Part shown: positions 7,032 through 13,866 of the stretch, one piece after another
Numbering within the stretch: the first letter of the stretch is position 1
Layout: every line of letters begins with the position of its first letter
Source: CAYLWW01 sp964387585
Lineage (GTDB): Bacteria; Pseudomonadota; Alphaproteobacteria; Rickettsiales; Midichloriaceae
Length of the DNA: 16,186 nt
Assembly: GCA_964387585.1 (NCBI GenBank)
Contig: CAYLWW010000036.1
Location: 1 to 16,186, forward strand
Reading direction: 5' to 3'
Program-made: the position numbers and the translations under genes
The notes under the pieces: model-generated
The model's input: only the letters and a program-made list of their open reading frames with translations
Told to the model about the DNA's origin: nothing
The model's database searches: none

Positions 7032-8036
7032 ATGTTTAACGCTAATATTATATTATTAATATATCTAGCAATTAGTTTTATTTTTTTTAGTAATGAGCTT
7101 ATTATTAATAGAGCTATAGCTAAAAGCTTTAATCAAGGAATTGTCGAAAAAGATAATAATGCTAGCGCTATCCATCATAATCATTGTTTAAAAGCTATAA
7201 ATTTTTATGAGCACCATTATAAACTTCCTGTAAATCTTTTGCATGCTCTCACTGTAGTTGAGTCTGGGAAATGGCATGAAGGTTATAATATGCGCTTACC
7301 TTGGCCATGGGCACTAAATGTTGAAGGTAAACCCTACTTTTTTGATAATAAAGAACAAGCTGAACTTTTTTTGGCGAAGAACATAGATCAAGGTATCACT
7401 AGTATAGATATTGGTTGTGGTCAAATAAACTGGAAACACCACGGTCATTACTTTAAAAAGCCTGAATATTTACTAAACCCCACTTATAATATTGCTTACA
7501 GCGCTTATTTTTTAGCTAAAAACTATAGTGAAACTCAAGATTGGTTTAAGGCTATAGCAAATTACCACTCTCGTACTCCTAGTTTAGGTAATCAATACTT
7601 ACAAAAAGTTAAAGCTGTTTGGTCAAAATTGGGAACTCAACCAGTGCAATATAATAATTATAGCTATAGTAATACTGCTGTTAGTAACAAAAAAATGAAA
7701 AGTCATCTTCATTCTAATCAAGATCATAAGACTTTAGCAAATTCTAATATTAACAGCGTAAAGTTAAGTGTTAAGCAAAACGCAACTCCTTTAATGTATA
7801 CTGATTCTAGGTTTATTAGAAAAAATAAAAATACCAATGTAAATAAACAAAAAGTTCAAGCGATAAAAAATAATACTAATTCAGATGGACAAATAAGAAA
7901 AATAAAAAATATACCAGAGCAAAACTTAACTAAGGAAGAGCAAGATAGCATAATACAAGCTTATGAAGCTTATTCTTCTCAAAGAGTTAAGCATGAGCGA
8001 AATAAAGTAATTCGTGATCTTATGCCTACAGGTTGA
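7032..8036 (+). CDS. SLT-type lytic transglycosylase with long basic tail
   Basis: Exported murein lytic transglycosylase. A short basic-poor N terminus followed by a hydrophobic segment (IILLIYLAISFIFF, about 6-19) is a signal peptide or membrane anchor. The catalytic SLT domain spans about 50-200: LLHALTVVESGKW with the presumed catalytic Glu77, IDIGCGQIN (126-132, the conserved GxxQ motif), LLNPTYNIAYSAYFL (147-161) and AIANYHSRTP (174-183). The domain is slightly unusual in having an insert PWPWALNVEGKPYFF (90-104), typical of transglycosylases tied to secretion or conjugation machinery. Residues 200-334 are Lys/Asn/Ser-rich and predicted disordered, without a SPOR or LysM signature. The ATG at 7032 has no close ribosome site; an agggggc run is about 30 bases upstream. 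It may serve cell-wall turnover or assembly of a trans-envelope apparatus; the sequence alone does not decide. Confidence 0.88.
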   Translation: MFNANIILLIYLAISFIFFSNELIINRAIAKSFNQGIVEKDNNASAIHHNHCLKAINFYEHHYKLPVNLLHALTVVESGKWHEGYNMRLPWPWALNVEGKPYFFDNKEQAELFLAKNIDQGITSIDIGCGQINWKHHGHYFKKPEYLLNPTYNIAYSAYFLAKNYSETQDWFKAIANYHSRTPSLGNQYLQKVKAVWSKLGTQPVQYNNYSYSNTAVSNKKMKSHLHSNQDHKTLANSNINSVKLSVKQNATPLMYTDSRFIRKNKNTNVNKQKVQAIKNNTNSDGQIRKIKNIPEQNLTKEEQDSIIQAYEAYSSQRVKHERNKVIRDLMPTG

Positions 8037-8046
8037 TTTTAGTGTT

Positions 8047-8886
8047 ATGAGAATGAATTATAATGGTAATAGTGGTAATTTAATTCTATTAACTAGACCT
8101 TATGAATATGCTAAACTTACGAAAATAGTACTGCTAAAAAGGAGAATAAGGTCTATAAGTTATCCTATTTTGAAGATAAATTATGTTTCTCCTACTTTAT
8201 TACTTAGTCAATTACAGTCATTTAATTATGATTTAATGTTGTGTACAAGTCAAAGCGCTGTTTCAGCATTAAAAAATTGTTTTGAAGATTGGCGAAATAA
8301 CCACGTAGCATTTAGCAATGGTATCATTGATAACTTGATTAGAATACCATGTTTAGTAGTAGGGAATAAAACTTGTTTAGCTTTACAAAAAATAGGGGTA
8401 GAAAATGTTATAGCTACTAAGCCTAATATTGAAGAAGCATTAAGATTTTTAACATTATACGTTAAAAATAAAAAATCTTTGCTTTATTTATCCGGTTTTG
8501 ATACTGCTAAAGATATTGAATATGAGTTAGGAAAAGAACTAAATAAAAAAAATAAAATAAATATAGTAAAATTAATAACATATTCAGCAGATCCAATTAC
8601 ACAAATTAGTGCTACTTTATGGAGAAGGTTAATTAACGGTAATTTTTCTCATATTCTTTTTTATTCTCCTCGTACTGCAGAAATTTTTTGTGACTTAATG
8701 ATGAAAAAATTCATTTCTACGATAAAAGGCTTATCTAATCATAATGAGAAACTAAGCTTAAATTCTAAAGCAATTTGTATAAGCTATAATACTGCTTCAA
8801 TTTTAACATATAATACTAATATAGTTTGGGAGAAAATTGTTATTGCACCTGAGCCAAATGAATTAAGTATGCTTAATTTGATATAG
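8047..8886 (+). CDS. hemD: Uroporphyrinogen-III synthase HemD
   Basis: Closes and inverts ring D of hydroxymethylbilane to give uroporphyrinogen III in haem synthesis. The two-lobed family pattern is visible: an N-terminal LILLTRPYEYA, YDLMLCTSQSAVSALKN with TSxxAV, then PCLVVGNKTCLALQKIGVENV. The second lobe has KSLLYLSGFDTAKD, VKLITYS, FSHILFYSPRTAEIF, AICISYNTASIL and a closing IAPEPNELSMLNLI. The family is poorly conserved in sequence, and these pattern elements are the usual basis for the call. The frame is open from a GTG at 8014, but that would overlap the preceding gene by 23 bases. The ATG at 8047, or at 8053, gives a normal N terminus about 10 bases after the stop. I chose 8047, giving 279 residues. 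Ribosome-site evidence is weak, so coupling to the upstream gene is likely. Confidence 0.82.
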   Translation: MRMNYNGNSGNLILLTRPYEYAKLTKIVLLKRRIRSISYPILKINYVSPTLLLSQLQSFNYDLMLCTSQSAVSALKNCFEDWRNNHVAFSNGIIDNLIRIPCLVVGNKTCLALQKIGVENVIATKPNIEEALRFLTLYVKNKKSLLYLSGFDTAKDIEYELGKELNKKNKINIVKLITYSADPITQISATLWRRLINGNFSHILFYSPRTAEIFCDLMMKKFISTIKGLSNHNEKLSLNSKAICISYNTASILTYNTNIVWEKIVIAPEPNELSMLNLI

Positions 8887-8950
8887 ACTAATTTCTTATA
8901 AAACATAATCTTTATATGATTTATAATGTAAAAAATTTGAGAGAAATGTT

Positions 8951-8979
8951 TTGACACTAGCTTTTGTTATGTCGATAAT
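8951..8979 (+). promoter_or_regulatory. Strong sigma-70 promoter for trxA
   Basis: A perfect -35 TTGACA (8951-8956) and GATAAT (8974-8979, 5 of 6) are separated by exactly 17 bases, the best promoter match in the window. The expected start point is about 8986-8987, right at an aaggagg sequence (8980-8986). That Shine-Dalgarno look-alike would therefore be at or outside the RNA 5' end, and it is 35 bases from the trxA ATG in any case. Confidence 0.7.
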
Positions 8980-9021
8980 AAGGAGGATAAAAATATTTAA
9001 ATCCATATTATTTAGAAAATT

Positions 9022-9369
9022 ATGAGTAGCATAGAAGAAAAAAATCACTCTTTGACAGATAGCAATTTTGATCAAGAAGTAAATCAGTATAAAGGTTATG
9101 TCATGGTTGATTTTTGGGCGAGTTGGTGTGGTCCATGCAAACAATTAATTCCTTTGATAGATCAATTAGATAGCGAATTAGGAGATAAAATAAAAATTAG
9201 GAAAATGAATATAGATGATAACAAAGAAGTGCCTGCTAAACTTGCTATTAGAGCGATACCTTCTCTAGTTTTATTTAAGGATGGGGAAGTAATAGATACT
9301 AAATTAGGAGTTATGCCATATAGTGTACTAAAAAATTGGGTAGAAGAAAAATGCTTAATTTCTGAATAG
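9022..9369 (+). CDS. trxA: Thioredoxin
   Basis: Cytosolic dithiol-disulfide oxidoreductase that reduces ribonucleotide reductase, methionine sulfoxide reductase and similar partners. The 115 residues form one thioredoxin fold with the active site FWASWCGPCK (Cys36, Cys39), the buried Asp30 of VMVDFW, the cis-Pro80 in RAIPSLVLF and the glycine pair region GEVIDTKLGV. The length is slightly over the usual 105-108 because of a longer N terminus. There is no signal peptide. The ATG at 9022 is used because it begins the family N terminus (residue 10 onwards aligns with standard thioredoxins); it lacks a nearby ribosome site. A strong promoter lies at 8951-8979. Transcription converges with the methyltransferase gene downstream. 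Confidence 0.97.
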   Translation: MSSIEEKNHSLTDSNFDQEVNQYKGYVMVDFWASWCGPCKQLIPLIDQLDSELGDKIKIRKMNIDDNKEVPAKLAIRAIPSLVLFKDGEVIDTKLGVMPYSVLKNWVEEKCLISE

Positions 9370-9396
9370 AATTGCATAAGCGATTTTATTTTACTT

Positions 9397-9431
9397 GTGT
9401 GCCGATGATAAATAAAAAAAAATTGGCATAC
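9397..9431 (+). terminator. Likely trxA terminator hairpin
   Basis: gtgtgccga (9397-9405) pairs with ttggcatac (9423-9431) over nine positions, two of them G-T pairs, with a 17-base A-rich loop. It begins 28 bases after the trxA stop. A T-run does not follow directly, so rho-independent activity is uncertain. The A-run in the loop would read as a T-run only on the other strand. Confidence 0.4.
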
Positions 9432-9436
9432 TAAGG

Positions 9437-9541
9437 AGACTTTAACATTTGTTAGAAAAATGAGCGGTGAGTTTGCGTAACCTATATTAATAGGTGAGCG
9501 TTAGCGAAAAACGAAATTTGACAACGCAAATGTTGAAGTCT
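9437..9541 (+). repeat. Palindromic repeat, copy 2 (105 bases)
   Basis: Bounded by gagactttaaca and tgttgaagtctc, a 12-base terminal inverted repeat with one mismatch when the outer G and C (9436, 9542) are included. Internally it has the same core as copy 1 (cctatattaataggtgagc, 9481-9499) in the opposite orientation, and facing blocks gtttgcg and cgcaaat that extend the palindrome. It is diverged from copy 1 in the left half. There is no open frame of note. The element is intergenic between convergent genes. Confidence 0.8.
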
Positions 9542-9622
9542 CAAAAGTATATGTTGTTTGATTAATCGGCTGATGTGTGATTTGTGTATTTTGCCTCTTG
9601 TGCGTGCCTTTTTCTCTTCAAC

Positions 9623-9655
9623 TTAATCTTAATAGCATTATTAGTTTAAGATTAA
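9623..9655. terminator. AT-rich stem-loop, possible bidirectional terminator
   Basis: ttaatcttaa (9623-9632) and ttaagattaa (9646-9655) are exact reverse complements around a 13-base loop. They lie about 90 bases past the stop of the minus-strand methyltransferase gene in a convergent gap. Composition is almost all A and T, so stability is modest. Confidence 0.4.
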
Positions 9656-9745
9656 AGTCAGATAAAAAATAGATTATGATTTTTAGTTGATTCTTACTTT
9701 TTGAAAAGTCTTAAAAAGTTATTTTGTTAAAGGTGCAAAATAAAA

Positions 9746-10630
9746 TCAATCTTTAGATGCATTAGCAATAAATATTTCATAACTAGCTGGTAAAAGTGGT
9801 TTAGCAATACTTTGCCCTATTTCTTTTGGCAAAAAAGTTTGGTTATGATTTTTTGCGTTCAAACCAAATGACTTGAAATATTCTTGTTCTGCAAGAGAAA
9901 AAAACTTTTTGTTGATAGGTTTATGGGTTTTTTCATTATTTGATAAGTAGTTACCTAATATGCGTATGTCTTTTATCAAGGTACTAAGGTTACTATACAT
10001 AACCTTTAGTCTTTCAACTTCTATTACAGGCATTAAAAATCCAGCTTTTTGCAATAAAAAATTAGCGTCATAATAACTTATCATGGGCATTATCCTAAGA
10101 GTTAAGCCATTATAAATTTTTAGATCGGCAAAGGCTAAACTATGTCGCAACTCATATAAGGTTTGTCCCCCAATGAAAGTAATAATAATTAATCCTCCAG
10201 GCTTTAGTATTTTTTTATATTGAGATAAAGCATTAGGTACATCATTAAGCCAATGTAATGATAGATCAGAAATAATGAGATCAAAAGTGTTATCTGCAAA
10301 AGGTATGGCTTCTTCATCAAAGCCTATTTTTAAGCTATTATTATTCAAATAATGAGAATCATAATAAGTAGTTAGATCATTAATCGATATATAATTATCA
10401 TTCATGCTTGATATTAATGTCCCATATCCATCTTTATAAAATAAGGCATTTCTGAATTGTTTTGTTACTTCGCCTAGTAGTTGTATTATAATTTCCCAAG
10501 TATGATTAAATATAAAAAAATCTTTAAACGCTGAATAATGATCTGAATTAGCCTGAAAAATGTTTGCTCTATTATATGCTTGCATATGATAGAGCTTGCG
10601 ATTAAATAAAGTTGAAGATTGAGTTAACAT
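9746..10630 (-). CDS. NDUFAF5-like methyltransferase-fold protein
   Basis: Class I SAM-dependent methyltransferase fold related to the mitochondrial complex I assembly factor NDUFAF5 and more distantly to BioC. The strongest markers are DLIISDLSLHWLNDVPNAL (117-135), KILKPGGLIIITFIGGQTLYELRHSLAFAD (140-169) and the closing LPASYEIFIA, which track NDUFAF5 closely. In mitochondria NDUFAF5 hydroxylates an arginine of the complex I subunit NDUFS7. Alphaproteobacterial homologues are therefore plausible complex I maturation proteins; that is inference. The usual glycine-rich motif I (DLGCGxG-like) is replaced by LFYKDGYGTLISSM (63-76), so SAM binding may be altered. At 294 residues the length is typical. 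The start is 12 bases after the bamB-like stop, implying one transcript with it. BioC is a less likely alternative because no other biotin gene is nearby. Confidence 0.82.
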   Translation of the reverse strand: MLTQSSTLFNRKLYHMQAYNRANIFQANSDHYSAFKDFFIFNHTWEIIIQLLGEVTKQFRNALFYKDGYGTLISSMNDNYISINDLTTYYDSHYLNNNSLKIGFDEEAIPFADNTFDLIISDLSLHWLNDVPNALSQYKKILKPGGLIIITFIGGQTLYELRHSLAFADLKIYNGLTLRIMPMISYYDANFLLQKAGFLMPVIEVERLKVMYSNLSTLIKDIRILGNYLSNNEKTHKPINKKFFSLAEQEYFKSFGLNAKNHNQTFLPKEIGQSIAKPLLPASYEIFIANASKD

Positions 10631-10642
10631 TAAATGCTAAAG

Positions 10643-12055
10643 TTACTTGGATAGAGAATATTTTGTTATAGCACCATCATTGCTAGTTATGTAAATATGA
10701 TCTTGGTCTACTATAACCGGTAATTCTGTATTTTTTCTTACTTTAACTTTATAAAGTTGCTTTCCATTTAAGCAATCAAAAACTAAAAGTGTGTTGTCAG
10801 ATCTAGTCACAACTAGATTATTATTAATTAAAGTTGGAGAAGAAACAATAGGCAAATGTTGAGATTTACCAAATAGAAAACTCGATTTGCTTTTATCTTG
10901 ATTTTTATCTTGTAGTTCATTAGTCCAATAGATTTTTCCATTGTTTTTATCAATTGCTGCTATTTGTTCATTACCATTAATGACGTATAGCAATTCACCT
11001 GCGAGCCAAAAAGGTTTGCGTATATTGGTATTTTCTTTTTTCCACAGCAATTTACCGCTTTTTACTTCTATAGCAAAGAGTTGCGCTTGAGGATTGACTG
11101 CAAATATAGTACCTGTACTTTTATCAAATATAGGATAATAGCTTATTATTATTTCTTCTGTTTTAGGGATATTAGTTAACATATCATTTTTTAATGACCA
11201 AATCTCTTGACCATTATTAGCATTAATGGCAGTAATATTACCATAACTATCTTGAACGATTAAACTATCTTGATCGATTTTTACAGGATGACTAGAAAAT
11301 AGAGACTTAACTTGATGATCAATTATGCCTAAATGGGTCCAGATCACTTTTCCATTTTGATGATTTAATGCATAAGTTGTGTTATTTAATCCTTGAACGA
11401 TAATTTTATTACCTATTATAGTGGGAACAGAGCGAATTACTGAAGATAAATTAGTAGACCATAGTTCTTTTCCATCTATTATAGATAAGGCAATTAGCTG
11501 TTCTGTTCCTAAACTAATAAAGATTATATCGTCATTAATTAATACTCCACCGTTTAAGTAACGGCTTCCTAATAGTTGTTTTTTGATCTTAGTGAAACAT
11601 TTTTTTTGCCAAATTAATTTGCCACTATTAATATCGAATTTTTTTATTATTCCAGTAGTTTCAAGTACTATGAGGTTATTTTTTACTATTATAGGTAGTG
11701 AACTTAAGGGAAATTTAAAATTTTCTCTTATATTAAATTTCATTACTTCTCTTAAAGTAATGTTATTGTCGCCATGAGGCCAAGCAAATTTTAAATTTCC
11801 TGTGACTTGGAAAGCGCTATTATCCGGGTTATCGCTATAGCTTGAACTTTCTTCAGCAACTATAAGAGTATTAGGGTTAACTATTAGCTCAGGCTTTAAA
11901 GGTTTGGATTGATTAAATACTTCGATACGTTCCCCTAAAAGAGGTTCTTTTTTTTCTGAAATTAAGCTATCTAATAAGCTACACGATGCTAAAGAACCAG
12001 AGAGTAACGCAGCACAACTTAAGTATTTAATAATTTTATTGAACAATAATTTCAT
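10643..12055 (-). CDS. bamB: BamB-like beta-propeller lipoprotein
   Basis: Outer-membrane assembly lipoprotein of the BAM complex, or a close PQQ-propeller relative. From the ATG at 12055 the protein has 470 residues with a lipoprotein signal: a basic KLLFNKIIK start, a hydrophobic run and the lipobox LASC (residues 22-25), with Cys25 as the lipidated residue. The rest is a series of propeller blades with the recurrent DxNNGKxxW-type turn: FDINSGKLIW, LSIIDGKELW, LNHQNGKVIW, INANNGQEIW, IEVKSGKLLW, IDKNNGKIYW and FDCLNGKQLY. The open frame continues to a GTG at 12100 that overlaps the pyrH stop, but that start would add 15 residues in front of the signal peptide, so I prefer 12055. It follows pyrH by 37 bases and is probably in the same operon. 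Confidence 0.87.
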   Translation of the reverse strand: MKLLFNKIIKYLSCAALLSGSLASCSLLDSLISEKKEPLLGERIEVFNQSKPLKPELIVNPNTLIVAEESSSYSDNPDNSAFQVTGNLKFAWPHGDNNITLREVMKFNIRENFKFPLSSLPIIVKNNLIVLETTGIIKKFDINSGKLIWQKKCFTKIKKQLLGSRYLNGGVLINDDIIFISLGTEQLIALSIIDGKELWSTNLSSVIRSVPTIIGNKIIVQGLNNTTYALNHQNGKVIWTHLGIIDHQVKSLFSSHPVKIDQDSLIVQDSYGNITAINANNGQEIWSLKNDMLTNIPKTEEIIISYYPIFDKSTGTIFAVNPQAQLFAIEVKSGKLLWKKENTNIRKPFWLAGELLYVINGNEQIAAIDKNNGKIYWTNELQDKNQDKSKSSFLFGKSQHLPIVSSPTLINNNLVVTRSDNTLLVFDCLNGKQLYKVKVRKNTELPVIVDQDHIYITSNDGAITKYSLSK

Positions 12056-12092
12056 TATTTCACTTTTATAATATAAATTGCTTGGTATATAT

Positions 12093-12800
12093 TTAATCAC
12101 TTACTAGCGAGAAAGTACCTTGATGTTGGAGTACATTTAATAGTTCTCCCTTTTTATGTATATTAAATACTAAAATTGGTATTTTATTTTCACGTGCTAA
12201 AGAAATTGCAGCTGAGTCCATAATATGTAAATCATTTGCTATGACATCTTTATAGGTCAATCTGCTATATCTTATTGCTGCTGAATCTTTTTTAGGATCA
12301 GCAGAATATATGCCATCAACTTGAGTTCCCTTTAATATGATATCACAGCTAGTTTCTGCAGCTCTTAGTGCTGCTGCTGTATCGGTGGTAAAGAAAGGAT
12401 TTCCTGTGCCTGCAGAGAATATAACAACTCGATTTTTCTCCATATGACGTATTGCTTTACGTCTTATATAAGGCTCAGCTATAGTGCTCATAGGGGTTGC
12501 AGATTGCACTCTAGTAATAATACCTAGATTTTCTAATTTTCCTTGTAAAGCTATAGCATTAATTACCGTCGCTAACATCCCCATATTATCAGCGCTAGCA
12601 CGTTCTATACCCATATGAGTTATAGTAGCGCCTCTGCATATATTACCACCTCCTATTACTAAGCATATTTGGTATCCAACTTTATGAGCTTCAGCTATAT
12701 CTTCACATATTTGTTGTATAGTTTCAGTGTCTAAGCCAAATTTTTGTTGACCCATTAAAGCCTCACCTGATAGCTTTAATAATATACGCTTGTATTGCAT
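12093..12800 (-). CDS. pyrH: UMP kinase
   Basis: Phosphorylates UMP to UDP with ATP; an amino-acid-kinase-fold hexamer in the cytosol. The 235 residues are the normal length. Motifs in order: KLSGEAL (9-15), IGGGNICRG (49-57), DNMGMLATVINA (71-82), SATPM (100-104), GTGNPFFTTDTAAALRA (131-147), KGTQVDGIYSADPKKD (157-172) and SAAISLARENKIPILVFN (196-213). The start ATG at 12798-12800 has no Shine-Dalgarno site, but a promoter-like pair lies close upstream (12819-12846), giving a leader of about a dozen bases. The usual partners tsf and frr are absent on both sides. fmt lies upstream and the bamB-like gene downstream. Confidence 0.97.
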   Translation of the reverse strand: MQYKRILLKLSGEALMGQQKFGLDTETIQQICEDIAEAHKVGYQICLVIGGGNICRGATITHMGIERASADNMGMLATVINAIALQGKLENLGIITRVQSATPMSTIAEPYIRRKAIRHMEKNRVVIFSAGTGNPFFTTDTAAALRAAETSCDIILKGTQVDGIYSADPKKDSAAIRYSRLTYKDVIANDLHIMDSAAISLARENKIPILVFNIHKKGELLNVLQHQGTFSLVSD

Positions 12801-12818
12801 TAAGATTTAACGAATTTT

Positions 12819-12846
12819 ATTTTAAAATATAAATCTAATTTAGCAA
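12819..12846 (-). promoter_or_regulatory. Candidate promoter for pyrH
   Basis: Read on the minus strand, TTGCTA (12841-12846) and TAAAAT (12819-12824, 5 of 6) are separated by 16 bases. The start point would be about 12 bases before the pyrH ATG, giving a nearly leaderless message, which would explain the missing Shine-Dalgarno site. A direct repeat of attgctaaat lies across the -35. The score is moderate in AT-rich DNA. Confidence 0.35.
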
Positions 12847-12894
12847 TATTTAACTATTTAGCAATACAGTAAAATCAATTTATTAAAAAAACTT

Positions 12895-13833
12895 CTAAGG
12901 CTTTATAAACATTCCTTTAGAAAAGTTATTGCCTAGTAAAAAAGTTGAGAGATTTAAAACTTTTCCGCTAGCTTTATGTAATATCAATGGTCTTAATGCG
13001 GTATTATTGCCACAATATATTAACATCTGATCATCAATAACTTGACCAGGAATATTAGAAGAGTAATCTAAGCTTAGATTCTCTAAAACTTCAGCTTTTA
13101 AAATTTTTATCTCATGTTGATTATGTATAAAATATGCACCAGGTTTTGTGGAAAGAGCACGAATTTTACAATTAATCATTGTTGCTGGCTGATTCCAATC
13201 TATAACTTGATCACTTTTAGTAATTTTTTCAGCATAAGTTACTCCACTAGAAGTTTGCTTAATCCTTTTTGCTTTACCATGTTCAATTAATGACAGAGCT
13301 TCTACAACTAAATTTGAGCTAGTTCTAGCAAGTTGTATAGATAAATTATGATGATCTATAATATTATCGATAATCACGTTCTTACTAAGTATTATATCTC
13401 CGGTATCCAAACCAGTACCCATCTGCATTATGCAAACAGCAGTTTCATTATCACCTGACATAATAGTATGCTGTATTGGAGCGGCGCCTCGCCATCTAGG
13501 TAATTTTGAAGGGTGTACATTTATGCATCCGAATTTAGGAGAATTGAGAATTTCTGATCTTAAAATGAGCCCATAAGATGCGACTACAGCTATATCTGCT
13601 TGTAGTGCTTTGAAATATTCAATATTTTCAGCTATCTTAAAAGTTGTTGGAGTGATTACAGGCAAGTTATGAGATTCAGCAAAACAATGAATAGGAGATT
13701 TTATTTCTTTCATCCCTCTTCCTCCTAAGGAAGGTGGTTTTGTGTATACAGCTAATAAAGTATGTTCGGATTGGGTAAGTCTTTCTAATATAGGTACAGC
13801 AAAGTCTGAAGTCCCCATAAATATTATTTTCAT
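12895..13833 (-). CDS. fmt: Methionyl-tRNA formyltransferase
   Basis: Formylates the initiator Met-tRNA using 10-formyl-tetrahydrofolate. The N-terminal Rossmann domain starts MKIIFMGTSDFAVPIL and contains SYGLIL (86-91). The catalytic triad is Asn105, His107 and Asp143, in INVHPSKLPRWRGAAPIQ and MGTGLDTGD. The folate-binding loop LGGRGMKEIKSPI precedes it. The C-terminal OB-like domain (about 205-312) has the usual ALSTKPGAYF. At 312 residues the length is normal. The peptide deformylase gene def, its common partner, is not adjacent here. fmt starts 33 bases after the dacF stop. No ribosome site is evident. Confidence 0.97.
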   Translation of the reverse strand: MKIIFMGTSDFAVPILERLTQSEHTLLAVYTKPPSLGGRGMKEIKSPIHCFAESHNLPVITPTTFKIAENIEYFKALQADIAVVASYGLILRSEILNSPKFGCINVHPSKLPRWRGAAPIQHTIMSGDNETAVCIMQMGTGLDTGDIILSKNVIIDNIIDHHNLSIQLARTSSNLVVEALSLIEHGKAKRIKQTSSGVTYAEKITKSDQVIDWNQPATMINCKIRALSTKPGAYFIHNQHEIKILKAEVLENLSLDYSSNIPGQVIDDQMLIYCGNNTALRPLILHKASGKVLNLSTFLLGNNFSKGMFIKP

Positions 13834-13866
13834 AAAAAACTAGGGATATATAATTTTAAATTTAGA

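Larger units (their letters stand above)
9370..9745. other. Convergent intergenic gap with stem-loops and a repeat
   Basis: This 376-base gap between the 3' ends of trxA and the minus-strand methyltransferase gene contains a stem-loop at 9397-9431, palindromic repeat copy 2 (9437-9541), and an AT-rich stem-loop at 9623-9655. No coding remnant was recognised. The position fits a zone where transcription from both sides ends. Confidence 0.65.

Noticed and set aside
8014..8046. GTG start 11 codons upstream for hemD
   Set aside because: It would overlap the preceding gene and adds residues (MILCLQVDFSV) not expected before the LILLTRP opening; ATG at 8047 or 8053 fits better.
8980..8986. aaggagg as the trxA ribosome binding site
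   Set aside because: It lies 35 bases from the ATG and at the predicted transcription start, so it is too far and may not be in the message.
4971..9541. CRISPR repeats or attachment sites as explanation for the shared repeat
   Set aside because: There are only two diverged copies in opposite orientation thousands of bases apart, with no spacer array, cas gene, integrase or tRNA end.
9746..10630. Assignment as biotin synthesis BioC
   Set aside because: The conserved SLHWLNDVPNAL and GGQTLYELR blocks are NDUFAF5-like and no biotin genes are near.
12056..12100. GTG start for the bamB-like gene overlapping the pyrH stop
   Set aside because: It would put 15 residues ahead of a clean lipoprotein signal peptide with LASC lipobox; the ATG at 12055 gives the normal signal.
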